A stretch of 64,000 bases of DNA, taken from positions 1 through 64,000 of the forward strand of contig SGPL01000041.1 in NCBI GenBank assembly GCA_004802705.1, in the 5' to 3' direction. Numbering within the stretch: the first letter of the stretch is position 1; each line of letters starts with the position of its first letter. This document shows positions 11,704 through 24,128 of the stretch, in pieces. Below the pieces are notes generated by a model that was given only the letters and a program-made list of their open reading frames with translations, searched no databases and had not been told where the DNA came from. Source of the stretch: Bondarzewia mesenterica. Taxonomy: Eukaryota > Basidiomycota > Agaricomycetes > Russulales > Bondarzewiaceae. A program made the translations under genes and the position numbers.

Positions 11704-13855
11704 ATGTCTGAGCTGGACAGTGCCTTGCGCCGGACTGGATGGTCTACCAGAAGTCGAAGGGATAACAACGATTTAGCAGAACAATTTCTGCCTTCGAGTC
11801 GGTGCAGAGATGGCCCTCAGGAATTACCGACCTTGATCTTTGAAGATGATTGCTTTCATGTCGATGAGCTTATCAACGAGACGATAAACGATATGGGTGT
11901 CATCTTCTAGCTGTCAGGGCAATACGAACAGCAGTTGGACCAGTATGATCCTCAACTTGCATCTTCAACAGCCTCAGTAATATATTCCATGCCTGTGTAA
12001 AAGTGTTGCGTAGCTGACATTCCACACAGGTGACAGATCAGACCACTGTGAATGTGCAGGTCCCGACAAATACTACCGAGATGGCATTGTCAACTGCCAC
12101 AAATTCTCATTCATTGGTACGGCACTCCTTTATATGGATGAATTCTTCAGTTGACTGCATATACAGGAAAAGAATGAGACCAGCATTGAGCCTGTGTTGT
12201 CTGCAGATGCTAGTGAGAGAAACTTATCGATCACCACCAATGTCAGTCGCTCGGTAAGTTCACATTAGTAGACAGACTGACGCTAACACCATCAATGCAG
12301 GCAATCAATGCTCGTGCGTCTCATGTGCATGAGACGCGCTCTTCTGCTTTGACAAACAGTGTCACAGCGAGCGGACCTACATTGCCTTCAGTCGTCAATG
12401 ACCTGGCCTTGCCCAATCGCCCTCAGATCTTGGTGACATCAGTGATATCATCTTTTCATTCAGATGTTTTTGATGACACTTTTTTTGCTCAGTTGGAGTC
12501 ACAGCTGCACACCGAACCCGCATCATTGCATTCCTCATCTACTAATGCATCTCCTTGGTTGGCTGGCCAACCACTCAACTTTGCTTTCAATATAGCATCA
12601 TTGGAGTCACTGGCCCCTGCCGGTGATCCTTCTCTTCCATTACAGGCATCTACATCTATGCCAGGAGGATCCGCTGTGCCTACCATGGCCTTGATATTTG
12701 TAGGGATCCGCAAACCTGATGGAACAGTTCGTAACTTTGTCGAACAACTTGAACTGCCCAACCTGGTAACATTGGATATAATCACCGACCTACTGCTTGG
12801 TGGCTGAAACCAAACAGCACATTTTATCAGAAAAATGCAACAGGATGGAACTTACATCGCTACGTCGAATACCCCTATCCTTATTGATATGCCAGGCTAT
12901 GACCAGTATCACCATGGCTTCATCGAACGTGGAACCTTGGGCGATATTCTCAGTCCCAATGATCGCAACAGTTAGATCATGGTCCTTCCTGCAGGAGACA
13001 CATCAGAGCGGGCGCACATACTGCAAAACCATGTTGCCACCATGCGGCTTTATGTCATCTACATTTACTCGGTAGATGTTCCGGTATGCTGTGCCCTCTC
13101 TGTCCAAATATATTTATTCATTGAAAAACAGGATGATGTCGTGCCTCTGGCGACATTGACATCACATCCCATTGCATCCGCTATTTTGGTACCGAGTCCG
13201 AATGCTCCCGTCGCTTCTCTTAGTCCTGCTTTTGGTGTTATCACTGTCATGAACCATCTGAGATCTGCATTCACTGACGTCAAACTGCAATATCAAAGCT
13301 TGGATAGCAGGACATATGGTATGGCATACCGCAACATATTCAAGCTTCGATACATATTTCAAATTTGAACGAGTCTGGGGATAGGATGGCGATCTGCACC
13401 GCATGAGGTTACGCTGCAGAATGGGCTGATTATTCATCCGTGCACTGTGGTGGATTGGCTTGGAGGAGCGTGTACCACGTCTTCCACTCACAAGACATAC
13501 TATTTGCAGGCCAAGGCGGTGCAGCAGTGGTTGCGACAGCGGTCTACAAGCAATGATTCAGGGCTGGATTTCATGTCCCAAGAATTTCTGGCCATTCTAG
13601 ATATTATGCTGGATCAACCGCAGATTCAGCTTGACGCTGTTGACAAAGGTCAGTTGAGTGCATTGGAGGATCAGGCACTTGGATACAAATGGGATCACTT
13701 TCAACCGCGCACATCTGATTATTTTAAGCAGATTCCTGGGTGTGTTTTTCTCCTCCATCTTCAGTATGGCAATGCCTGTTGATGACATTCACCTATCACA
13801 GTGGCAACTAAACAAGATGATTCATCCTCTCCATTCCAAACACTGCTGCAAATAA
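11704..13855 (+). pseudogene. unrecognised multi-exon gene with three in-frame stops
   Basis: A long frame can be followed through at least six GT..AG introns (for example 11974-12029, 12119-12166, 12256-12300, 13084-13130) with phase kept at each junction. That is unlikely by chance. The product is Ser/Thr/Pro-rich in the middle, then has LIFVGIRKPDGTVRNFV, LPAGDTSERAHILQNHV and IHPCTVVDWLG. I do not recognise the family. In-frame stops lie at 11908-11910 (TAG), 12805-12807 (TGA) and 12973-12975 (TAG); reading continues cleanly beyond each. It is best seen as a recently silenced gene, perhaps a lineage-specific or transposon-borne one. The start at 11704 is a guess. Confidence 0.55.
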
Positions 13856-13877
13856 TTTTTGTATATTTATTTGTGAC

Positions 13878-14500
13878 TTATATCAACTCGCAGACATGTA
13901 GTCTCCGCTCGCTGCGAACTGGTGATATCGTGCACCAAGCAAGGTAATACTGCTCCAATTGCGATACAGCCTGGAAGCCAGTTTGGCAGCCACTGTGGCC
14001 GTGTTTTATACAGTCAGTGACGGTAGGTATTAGACCAAACAAAGACATATCCATGATCATCTTGAGCTTATAGATGCACTGCTCAACATTCACTGGTGGT
14101 CGACGGACAGTCGGCAACTTCGGCATGTTCTGATGCTTCTCTTTCTCCTTCTCGTCAAGGTTCTTCACTGGCTCCAGTGGTAAAGGTGCCGCAGCAACCT
14201 TCCCGCACATCTTGCACTGCACGCAATGTGAGTGCCAACACTGGTACATCGCGAGGCACACGCAATGCTCTGCGACAGTCAGATTGCACTTGATGCACAG
14301 ATCAGATGGAGGATTGACCACGGGCACATTGCTGAGGGCAGGATCTCGAGGTGCACCCAAGGAGGGGAGTTCGCCCGTGTTTTCACGCACAACACTTTAG
14401 AATCCTTAATTGATGCCACTCGTCTCGGCGTCGAGCAAAAAGCACCTTCGGCTATACCGTCTAAGATGGTACAAAGGTACTGAATAATGTGGACAGGCAG
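13878..14500 (-). pseudogene. LIM-domain protein fragment
   Basis: A 170-codon open frame (13878-14390, minus) contains CIKCNLTVAEHCVCLAMYQ followed by CWHSHCVQCKMCG. This is the first zinc module of a LIM domain (C-x2-C-x17-H-x2-C-x2-C-x2-C). Farther on, IKHGHSGCQTGFQAVSQLEQ matches the region after the LIM domain in a family of fungal LIM proteins. The second LIM zinc module is not evident. A 5' piece in another frame (LCTILDGIAEGAFC near 14460) suggests a frameshift, and a foldback repeat begins at 14507. The fragment is much shorter than the usual protein, so it is judged a relic. Confidence 0.65.
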
Positions 14501-14506
14501 TGTCAA

Positions 14507-14556
14507 TGACGCACTACGTGCTCTGATTTTAGAAGACGGGAACATGCAGTGCGTCA
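14507..14556. repeat. TGACGCACTACG foldback repeat, copy 2
   Basis: A 50-bp inverted repeat: TGACGCACTACGTG at the left and CATGCAGTGCGTCA at the right, with two mismatches between arms. It sits at the upstream edge of the LIM relic. Confidence 0.7.
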
Positions 14557-14778
14557 GAAAATGCGTCATGGGGGGGTAGAAATTTCTCATCGTTCTCGCT
14601 ATACATCAAAGAGAATTCGCCGCTCGAGTGTCATCCAGTCCAACCACAACCTCATAAAAAAATTGTATGGATTGGTACATCAGAACTCAGTCACCTCCGT
14701 TTTCGCATCACCCAGGACACCAATCCGGCCAGTTTCGCGGAAGGCGATCCCCCGCTTCCCTTTCTGTGCTCTCATTAT

Positions 14779-15000
14779 CTGGGGACGAGAAGACATTACT
14801 TCCTCGCCCCCCTTCCGTTCTTTTCTTTCATTCCCTGGGGACGAGGACATCACTTCCTCGGCCCCTGTTTCCTTTCATTTCTTCCGTTATCTGGGGACGA
14901 GGACATTACTTCGTCGTCCCCCCTGCCCTTTCCTTTCTTCCGTTCCCTGGGGACGAGGACATCACTTCCTCGTCCCTCCTTTCCTTCTGAACGCGCCTCA
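14779..15000. repeat. 56-bp tandem repeat, four units, each a hairpin
   Basis: CTGGGGACGAG starts at 14779, 14835, 14891 and 14947, an exact 56-bp period. The last unit is partial. Each unit holds GGGACGAGGA...TCCTCGTCCC, able to fold into a 10-bp stem, with a pyrimidine-rich remainder. Because 56 is not a multiple of three, apparent frames across it change with each unit. Confidence 0.85.
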
Positions 15001-15109
15001 TCTACTCCAACTTGATTCGCTGGACGTCCAACAGGTACTGCGTCTGGAGGCATTTGACATCGTCCTGCAGGTGTCAAGACTGATGCCACACTCAGGCGTG
15101 TAGACAATG

Positions 15110-16014
15110 TTATCGCAGACCTGGAACAAAGGCGTTCGGACTCAGCACCGCGCGCTCACACACAGATGCGTACTCGAGCGAGGTGTCGTTGGGCGAGATT
15201 CTCGAGTCAAGCGGGATAACGTCTAGGGTCTGATATGAGATAACAGAAAAGGTGTGATTTCATTGAGTCGGTCAGGCGCGCATGGTAGACTGGGACAAGC
15301 GTACCTGGTCCTTCGCCTCCTTGAAATCGCCATCGATGTCATCCTCCGGCTTCCATACTCTTGGCACACCGGCATCGTCACATCGGAAGCGCTCCTCAAA
15401 GTACGCACGCAGCTTGCCGAGTAGGACATTGTCGACGGTCTGCTTGTCAATCTTCGCTCGCAGAGCTATCCATGCACACTTGCGAAGGCTGGCGAGAGCA
15501 ACTTCGTTCTCCTCGACCGTGCAATCAAAATCTGCATTCGAACATACCGGTATCAGATGAGAAGCGTGATGAATGTGTTTGAATCTACTGACCCTTGGCC
15601 TTGGTGAGGTAGCTCGTCTCGGCTTTGTCCAGGGTCTCCTTAAATGTCCGCCGAATGCTGTCCCACATATCTGGCGATGCCTTGTTGAGGAGAAGGTCGA
15701 CGGGTTCCGAGATCTGCTCCTTGAAAGATCGCGGTTTATCGACATAATTGGCATATAGCTTGTTAACGTTGCGTCTTTGGATCCAAACCGACACATACCT
15801 CGATGGCGTTGACTATTTTCTTTGTCTCGTCCTTCCTCAGCTGATCTGAAACCCTCCTCAGCTCTTCTTCTAGTAATCCGAGCTCCTGTACCCAGCTCCA
15901 CGCCGCATCCTCGTCTGAAACAACCGCCTCCTTCGCATCCTTGGTAAAATGTATTTCGCAGTGCGCGGGTGCCTTGCCAACAACCTCAGCAAAGTTGTAT
16001 CCATCGACGCGCAT
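15110..16014 (-). pseudogene. SEY1: SEY1 (atlastin/RHD3-type ER fusion GTPase) middle fragment
   Basis: SEY1 is a dynamin-like GTPase that fuses ER tubules. Four spliced pieces read on the minus strand (15799-16014, 15593-15758, 15305-15531, about 15110-15229). They include [82 protein letters not shown] and SRISPNDTSLEY. This is the helical-bundle middle region. The GTPase domain, which should precede it, is absent: just upstream (above 16020) the frame is broken. The two membrane segments that should follow are also absent; the 56-bp tandem repeat starts about 100 bp beyond. Introns are retained, so the copy came from genomic DNA. Confidence 0.85.
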
Positions 16015-16317
16015 GTCGTACCGGTACTGCCACGCCGTCTAATTGTCTGACCAGGAGGTGACGTGATGCTGCGAAACTAGACGTGTCAAGAAACACGCGG
16101 CGGCGATGGTATAGCGGAGGGGATTGAGATAGACGAAGCGCGTGGTATGAGAGATGTTACTGAGGTAAGTAGAGTGTCTGTAGAGACGATAGTCAGTGAC
16201 CGTCGTGTGGTAGCGTGCGATACAAGTGGAGAGGCATACGGTATGCTGCGCACTTGGCCAACTGAGTGTGCTTTGGTGGAGCCTGGATCATGCCAGCGCT
16301 CAAGAGGCTGTGGCGCT

Positions 16318-16480
16318 GCNNGGCTTGGAACCTGNNGAGNACTCGATGCNAAGGANNNTGCANANNNNNNNNNNNNNNNNNNNNNNNNNNNNNNNNNNNN
16401 NNNNNNNNNNNNNNNNNNNNNNNNNNNNNNNNNCNCTCTTCNNNNTTCGGTCNCANNNGNNTCNTCGGANNNNGCCNCCT
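16318..16480. other. assembly gap or unresolved bases
   Basis: A run of about 70 N bases (roughly 16366-16433) with more N around it. Open frames across this stretch are artefacts. Confidence 0.95.
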
Positions 16481-16483
16481 CAA

Positions 16484-17346
16484 CTCAGCTTCATGATGCG
16501 AGCGACGACCCCACNTTTTTTCAAGGGAATTGGTATGTTTTTTATTTATTTATATGTTCCATCTCGTACTTATTAGATCCAGTTGCCCACTTCAGCGCAT
16601 CGGTCGATCCTCAATGCTTGGATGATTTCGGTGCGTGTGCGAGTGGCTTAATTTTGANCAAATTGTAACTGACTTACTTAGTGGATGCTGGAGGACGCAT
16701 CGTTAAGACGGATGAAACGCGAGCAGACATTTTTGTCTGTGCCTCCATGCGCGACACTGCCTACATATCAAAGTAAGTTCAAATATTGATCAAGGCTCAT
16801 TNCTACCCTCACCGCACACAAAGATGGTACGACCGGACCCCTAGGGTGCGTCGTATACCTGTCTACGAGTCGCTTACAAGAATCAATCCAGTCTCAGGTT
16901 CTTGTCTCAAGATTCATTGTCGATTGTGTGGATACAGAGTGCCGNCTTCCNATCAACACATATTCAGTAGGCGGTACGTCTTTGTGTACCACTANGTCNT
17001 TCGTTCCTACTTATACCTTGCAGTCGATGAAAAGGGACACGTTGTCCTAGCTGCAACACTTATCACCATTCCAAATATGAAGCGGACGGCTCGTCATCCC
17101 ATCTCCGCTGTCATAGAGAAACCGAGAACGCAGGTNCCGAAAGCGAGAAAACCGTTGCCCGTCGGTTCGAGTAGATCGCTAGCGATGCCCACACCGCCTC
17201 AATCTCGAACATCGAGCCTTCATACGCCTAAGGACACCAGAGATAATCACGCCTTTGATGAGCGGGAGGTAACCAATGTCTTTGGATGTGGCATAGGCAA
17301 ACGNGGCGGTNGATCGATCGAACAGTACNCACTTATTTGGTTTTGA
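16484..17346 (+). pseudogene. possible BRCT-like protein fragment
   Basis: Several pieces on the plus strand look spliced: FSASVDPQCLDDF, then AGGRIVKTDETRADIFVCA, then RWYDRTPRVRRIPVYESL and a Pro/Ser/Arg-rich tail (SSRSLAMPTPPQSRTSSL). The GGRIV...ADIFV block resembles the first half of a BRCT domain, as found in Rap1-like and repair proteins. N bases interrupt the frames, so I cannot decide between a draft-quality gene and a relic. The assignment is tentative. Confidence 0.35.
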
Positions 17347-17568
17347 GTAGCGTATCTATCACATTTCTTTGACAGGGACCAAGGCGTGAAAAAAACGTCG
17401 AAAGACATAGCNGTTAGATTTTGNANAACGATCTTAGGTGATGNAGCGGTGATATGTAATTTAACATGCTTGTACAGTGCAAATATGCCCGAGACTCAAG
17501 AATACAATCGAGATTATACAANTAGAGTGACTNTCATCAGAATAGGAGGTGTACACTGCGTAACTGAT

Positions 17569-20500
17569 TCAAATGAGTTCAAGTTTATCAACCAACCAGA
17601 CGAAAAGTCGTAACATGTTGGTGAAAGGTTGGTACTGGAGAAGACCCATATCTAGTGGCCGCTCAATGAGCCATTGCGAGAATGCGTCAAGACTCTGGAG
17701 GTCTTCGGGCGCAAANTCGCAGAGATGCAATTGTGGCGTCTTCTCTGTCGGGTAGACGGCGAGAGTGAAGACNGCNGCCTTGATGATATTATGGTANGGA
17801 CACTGCGAGTTTGAATTTACGTAGGGGTGCCATCCNTTGAGCCTTTTCTGTGGAGAGTGAGCAAGGTAGCNGATAACGANAGAACAGGNAAAAGTGAGTA
17901 CCTGAGGGATGCAGCATCGAAAGCAATATCCATCGGGAAGTCTAAACGCGTCCGCCTTCCATTTTCGCCAGTGTTCATCGCTAAACGAGCATGGACCCTG
18001 AACACAAGAATCAAGGTTGTGNTCNTGCCAGTCGTCNANACCCCGCACCCAGCAACATGGACAAAATCCGGCNAGTGCTGCTAATGCAGAGTCGATGGTG
18101 TTTGAAAGATTTCGGTAAGCATCTTGTGCTCTACCTGCAGGCTGGGTGGTAAGCTTGATNTTNAATCCGGTCGGTGCGAGTGGGCGCGGTCTGGATGATG
18201 ATNTCATCTGCGGAGTTAGCNTTGAAGGGGNGGTGGACTGAAAACGGGANGNTGAAGCGCTGTNGGCAGNAAGTGACGGCAGAGGTCGAANAAGGGTGTT
18301 AGTAGAAGAAGGGGTGGAAGTAAGAGTCGAAGGCGNANGGGCCGGNGGAGGNGCGGGAAGAGGTCTGGNGACAGAGAAAGGCNNGGGACGTGTANTTGNT
18401 ATGGTTGCACGATCGNCANGTGAAGACAAGNGTGTTCTAATGAAAAAAAATGTTTGATCAGCANCCACACGACAGAAATGCAAAGAGAAANNATACCCCN
18501 ACGTNAACANGTCNTCGTCAAAAGATCTTGAAGTCGGANGAGATGCCGGTGCCACGGGATGAAAGAGAAGGNTTCGTCGAACAGGTAGTTGNGGAGAANT
18601 NTCTGAATTGGNTGGTGGANTGGACGAGGTAGNTAANTTNATAGTATATGGATTNTCGGGCAATCNGAGTGGGAGCGNAGGAATNGGGGTGTCNAGACGN
18701 NTNTGACAGTTGTCGCAAAGTTGTCCACCCGGAAGATTCGTACANGGATCNGCAACGCCGTCCATAAAAAAAGCAGGNATNAGACGNCGACANGTCTTGG
18801 TATCCAGTGCCCAAGGGAGAAGGAGGTCGACGCCGAAGTCGAACGATTTATTGNTNTATTGAAGGGANCCACGTTTTTCNTCAATAAACGTGATTGCACA
18901 TGCGGGCTTGCCNTCACGGCCCGCNCGGTTCTCTTGCTGATGCTTGTCAAGGGCNGTGTGAGCGAGNTCATAGTGAAGAACGTCACGCACNCTCGGCAGN
19001 TCAATCCCGCACCCAAGGATAGAGGTGGAGACCATGACCTTTGACCCACCNGCAACCCAGTCTTCAAATATCTTCTCGTTGANGGCTTTCCCTTCNGNTG
19101 TGATTTGNGAGTAATAAGGCNGTACTCCGAGAGCATGGGCGACGAGATCAGTGTGATCCTTGCTTCGNCAGAAAACNATGGCTCGGTCATTTTCAGTATA
19201 NGTNTGAAGGCGCTGNGTGAGATAGGACACGAGGGAAGCGAGGAGATCTTGNGANGGCAATGCTCGGACAGAGTACTCGAGCTCAGGTCGAGCCGTTGAC
19301 ATACGAATGATGTCNATNTGTGGGAGGCCAGTCACATCACGAAANGAGGCCTCCAGAGTGGGTGGGAGACAACCACAGAGAAAGACGAATGGGCATTCAA
19401 TCGATTCGACGAGTCGCTTGATGGAGGCAAACACGTTTCGATAGTTGAGGTCGGTGAGGATCTTGTACGCTTCNTCAAATACAGCGCGGGCCAGTCNTTT
19501 GTGATGAACGAGCGTTCGGCAAAATCTGAGATGCATGNATCAGANGAAAATAATGAACGGAATGCNAAATCGGACGTACCGTTCAAATGAGTCAAAAGAA
19601 GCATGTTCTATCGTGACNTAGACCAATGAGACNTCGCTGTTCAACGATGCNCCATTCGGCATCCATTGAGCATAAGAGACCGTGAGTTCATCNGCACGNC
19701 GACGGAAATCNGAGTGAAGGCCAGAGAGAGGGAGTATGAGGATCGTGACCTTGTCGTAGTCATAAAACTTTGCCTGGAACAAGGTCATGAATGTCTTGCC
19801 AATGCCNCAGGGAAGAACTGCCANGATGTGGTTTCGTCTNGATTGCATCTTCTCCACNAGCTCAGCCTGCTCNTGATTGCGAAANNTTGCNTTTACGTTG
19901 CCAAGAAAGTGACGAAGGTCGACAAGACGTTGGGGATGGACAACAATCGTNGACCGCTGGCGAAGGGCCTCTGAAGGACGGGGAGGAAGNGNNGGNCCAA
20001 AGTACTGTGGTACAAGGTCGGCCATGATNGTGTTGAGAGTGTCACGCAAGACCGTCTGTTGCTGAAGACGACCAGCATCTACTAGCGCATTNGAAAACCG
20101 AACAAGCTCAGTGCCCGATGGAATGGAGAAAGATGCGGCGGTGATGGCAGCTTGCGTGTGATCAACGGAAGAAGTAGTGGGCGTGGATGCAATATCATCA
20201 ACGGTGACACGTAAAGGATTGTCATGGGCGATGTTGATAATATCGTGCCACGCGATCGATGTCTTGATACAGCCGATAACATGACGGGGATCTGCACTGC
20301 CGATAGCATTGCTATCAACGCTGTATTTAAGAAATGATGTGTTAGTGCCATGATTTTGCATGAGATCAAAAAAGAATTCTTTAGATAGTTCGAATAAGTG
20401 TGGGTCACCGTGTTGTCGAAAGAAAGCGCTGACGACAGCACGATACTTGCGAACCTTGAGCTCGACACCNATATACCGTTCNGTNGAGGTCCCGAGCAAC

Positions 20501-23500
20501 TTNCCCACATCATAACCTCCTCCGTTACTCTAGACAGAANNTCAGAGTGAGAGGCAAAGAATGTNGTNAAAATACGTACAGCATCGACGACTGCATCGGT
20601 ATCATAGCGGGGCCAGAGGTAGAGATNGAAGCGATCTCCAGCCTCTTTTCCCTTGAAAAANGNNACGAGCAGTCTTTCAAATGGCCGAAAGAGCACGAGG
20701 TTGGAAATGAGAGCGTGGCTAACATCGTAGCTCGGACAATGTGGGACAAANTGGTTGCGGAGATATTGATGGCTGGTCTTGTCNTGTATNCTGAGAATAC
20801 ANAGGTTATGNTAAAGGATGACGAGGTTTTCGAAGATCCGTGCCAGAGATGTTTCGCAAAAGCTCTCGTGCAATTTCGGTCCCACGAGCGGATGGTCCAG
20901 CCGACGTGATTGAAACAATCAGCAGCTTATCGCGAGCATGTTGAAAAGCGCCGAGAAGAGCAAGTGTCGGTTCTGGCTTCCAGATCAAGTGGCCGTCATA
21001 GATGTATGTAAATGTATGCGCTCGTTCTTGGTCGGCAAGCAACCACGAGGCGTAGTTGCGCGAGAGTGGTTCAAAGGCATTTCTGGGGTCGTCAAGAAAA
21101 CAATAGCCTGGTGATAAGTTGCGGGGATTGTCAACGAGGCTGCGAATGTCAAAATCGAGTTGGAACTCTTGAGGAATACCGAGGCCAAAAAAAAATCTCA
21201 TCCTCTAGGATCTTATGATACTCTGCGAGCACTCCTTGAACAAGCAGGGTGAACCCATCGAGACGGATGAGGTCGCCTTGGTAGGAGAGCTCTCGACCTC
21301 GCGCGTCTGTGAATGAGGCCGTCGGATTGTTTTCTTCAGCAGATCGGATGGACTTGAGGAGCGCGTGAACATTGTAGAGGTACGACATCGGCGTAACTTG
21401 CATATCGGTGAGATAGACCTTAAGCTGATCGTACGCGCTGCGAGAATGTCATTTCAGATATCAAATGAAAGAGGGCTGGAGGAGAAGCTCACTCATTGAT
21501 AGAGACATGTTGTGACTCCATGATCTCCTCTGATTGATGGAGCATCGTTGACCTGTTACAATAAACGAGCGCCGCAATAATTTGGGTGATTTCGGAAGCC
21601 CGCTTGAAGTTTCCCTTGGAATGCATGCTGGCAAGTACGAGAAATCGATTGATGGCGGAGAAGTATTTGCCATCGCGATGATCGTTGTTGACATGAGCAA
21701 ATAGCGAGTACGATAGGGCGTGGATGCGAGAAAACAAGGTGTCCTCGGATTCATTAGCATCAAGTGCGTTATACAACGCGATGGCATTCGTTTTTTGTTG
21801 GAAAGTGAGCTTGAAAACGTAGGTGTGGTTCCAGCCACGAACATATCGAATTACAGATACGAATAGTCGGTTGAGCCACCCCGCGTACTTGTCAATCGTA
21901 GATGGCTCGACACATGTCAAAGAAGCCAGAGTTTGCCCGCTGTAAGATAATGAGAATTGAAAGTGCGAGCAGGTCATAAAACTAACACTTACTCGCCGAC
22001 CTGCGCAAATTTCTTGGGAATTCCAAAAGCGGCGTGTTTTGTGATAAGAGATTGGACTCGGTTGATATAACGGACAGTGTGCGGACGAAGCATGTGCAAG
22101 GGGCCATCGAGGGGAGCAGATGCTCGGGCCATATCAGCAAGAGATTCCGGCGTGTATCCTTCAATATGATCCAACCACCGTTCCCGATGTAAGAACGTAC
22201 TCAGGTCCAAATTGTGAGCAGGTGCCGTAAGTGGGGTTTTCGAAAAGTCGTCAGGAGGGNGGAGCGTGGCGAGCAAGATTTTGGCAGGATCAATAACCTT
22301 GACTGCAGAAAGTTCGAGAAGGCCTTCNTTGACATANAAGTAGGCACGACGTGAGTCTAAAAAAAAAGTCTGTGCATATCCATGGAACGAATGGTTCTCC
22401 TCGCCTTCTGAACGAGGGCACCGTTCTGNACTATTTTGATGCGCTCGCAGTGAGGCCGCATTTCTGTAACCANGTTCGCANCTGCCACAAAAATAAAAGA
22501 CCTCTTCCTCCACCTCTATTCCAAATATCGGGGGTGGACGATCACGAGGAAAGGGAGGAGGGCCNTCTACAATGCCATANTCTTCGGCAAGTGTTGCNGA
22601 GAGCNTTGCGGGAGCCTTGACTGCGNGACCATGTTGCTTGATATGCGTNGCGATCGTGGTGACGCTNATAGCGTGATGGCAAGAAATGCAGATNACGACN
22701 TTGTATTTNGTGTTGATGANGATTCCAAGCGCAGGTAGATTAAACCGAGGATGAAGGANGACNGTGTGGGCATCGGGCTCTCGAAAGTATTTGGACTCTT
22801 TGTATGGTAGCATAGACTCGCCATCGGGNTGTAAGCCTGGGATTTTAGAAGGTTTTGGCGAGAACATAGGAGGAAGGTCAAGCGNCAGTTCAAGGCTAGA
22901 GCGCCGTAGTGCAAGAGAACGGACGGGGGAANGAGGAGTTTGTAACGANGCCGGCGATGTGATTGGATCCAAATCGTGAGGATCTGGCAGCTCCAAAGAG
23001 TTGCGTGCGTCCGCAACAAACNTGCATTTGTTAGCNTGACTCTGGCAGCAAGTCAGTAACGAAAAACGNGAAGGGTCTGCACCACTTACCTTGAGACTAA
23101 CCGGATCTCTGTACCCTTTCCCACAACGACCACAATGAAAATTTTGAGTGTCGGCNTTGCGAACCACGTTGNACAGGGCAGATTGATCNNGATAGGTCAC
23201 CTCCACCGAGATTTGATGTGTAGTCCGTACATGATAAGGAACATTTTTGACGGAGCTGTTGCATTGAGGGCATGGTTTGAGGGTCCAAGATCTGCAAAGA
23301 AAAAAAGTTACGGAGTATAATTATTAGAGGGATGGAAGTGCGCACGGATTATGGGAAGAATGAGTTGGGTCATTCGTTGCGTCGTTCGTCGCATGCGAAG
23401 ACGATGCGGGAAAATGGTGGTCTTTGTCAGACATGAGTTTGTACAGAGAAACAGAATAAATGAGAGAAGGAAAGACGACGGTAGGAAAAGCAAACTTATA

Positions 23501-23602
23501 CCTAGAGGGCGTCACCCGTGACGGAAAACTGATGCGGCGGTACGCTAAGGAAACTCGTTGACCTGTTCGGGCAAGAGGCAGTCGGTTGAGACAAAAGACC
23601 AC
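17569..23602 (-). CDS. OrsD-type zinc-finger/RecQ-like helicase (TLH-like)
   Basis: Multi-exon minus-strand gene. The N-terminal part (about 23300-22000) has zinc fingers: CPQC...YHVRTTH, CGRCGKGYRDPVSLK continuing over an intron to His and Cys, CISCHHA...HIKQH, and a CG-C-GYRNAASLRAHQ finger. This is the layout of OrsD/DUF3505-type proteins. A long middle domain follows (about 21980-20500). The helicase core has AVLP-GIGKT (motif I, near 19800), VF-EAYKILTDLNYR (motif II, near 19470, DEAY-like), a threonine-poor motif III, VSTSILGCGI (motif V) and QQEN-AGR-GK (motif VI). A Cys-rich tail (CPCCWVRG, YCFRCCIP) ends it. Such genes are multi-copy in agaricomycetes and recall subtelomeric telomere-linked helicases. 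Many N bases, plus a frame change at an A9 run near 21186 and another near 20810, leave it unclear whether it is intact. Confidence 0.8.
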
Positions 23603-24128
23603 AAAGTGGGTTATAAAGTCTTGATTAAGGCCGACGGGCTTGACGAGATATTGTATTTCCGTTAGATAAATCTCAGTGTTGCTTGTGCGCGAAGTCAGAA
23701 GACTATTTCAAGTTTCATTACAAAAAAAGGTCGAGCGCGCAAACCCCGCGCGCACTCCGACATGAACTGAAAGACAAGCAGTTGTGTGATTTAGTAGTTA
23801 GAACAGCGCACCATCGACTAGAGGGCCAGGTGTGTCGCCCTCCGAGTCGACAACAAATACCGTGCTTTCACCGTCCTTGTATCCGGCTCCATGTACATCG
23901 CCTTATAGATATCCAGGTCCGGGCGCTGCGCTTAAACTGTCGCAGAACTTGGTCTTCCACTTTTCCTGTGTTAACGGTGCCTGTTCTCCATCTGACTGTG
24001 GTCCTGTTCCTCGTCCCCTCACTCTCAGCGTGGTCTTGTGCTGGGATATGTTCCTGACCAACACTTTGTTCGACCCCCGACCCAGTCTCAGATTCACTCT
24101 CGACATGCGCGTGGTGACCAAAGCGATG
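23603..24128. other. upstream flank of the helicase gene, no gene seen
   Basis: Probable promoter side of the minus-strand helicase gene. The short frames on both strands lack any recognisable domain. Confidence 0.4.

Noticed and set aside
16147..16668. 173-codon plus-strand frame
   Set aside because: Open only because it runs through the N block.
17569..23602. Helitron Rep/helicase
   Set aside because: The motor is RecQ-like and no HUH Rep motif (HxH...YxxxY) was seen near it; the OrsD-type fingers fit TLH-like genes.
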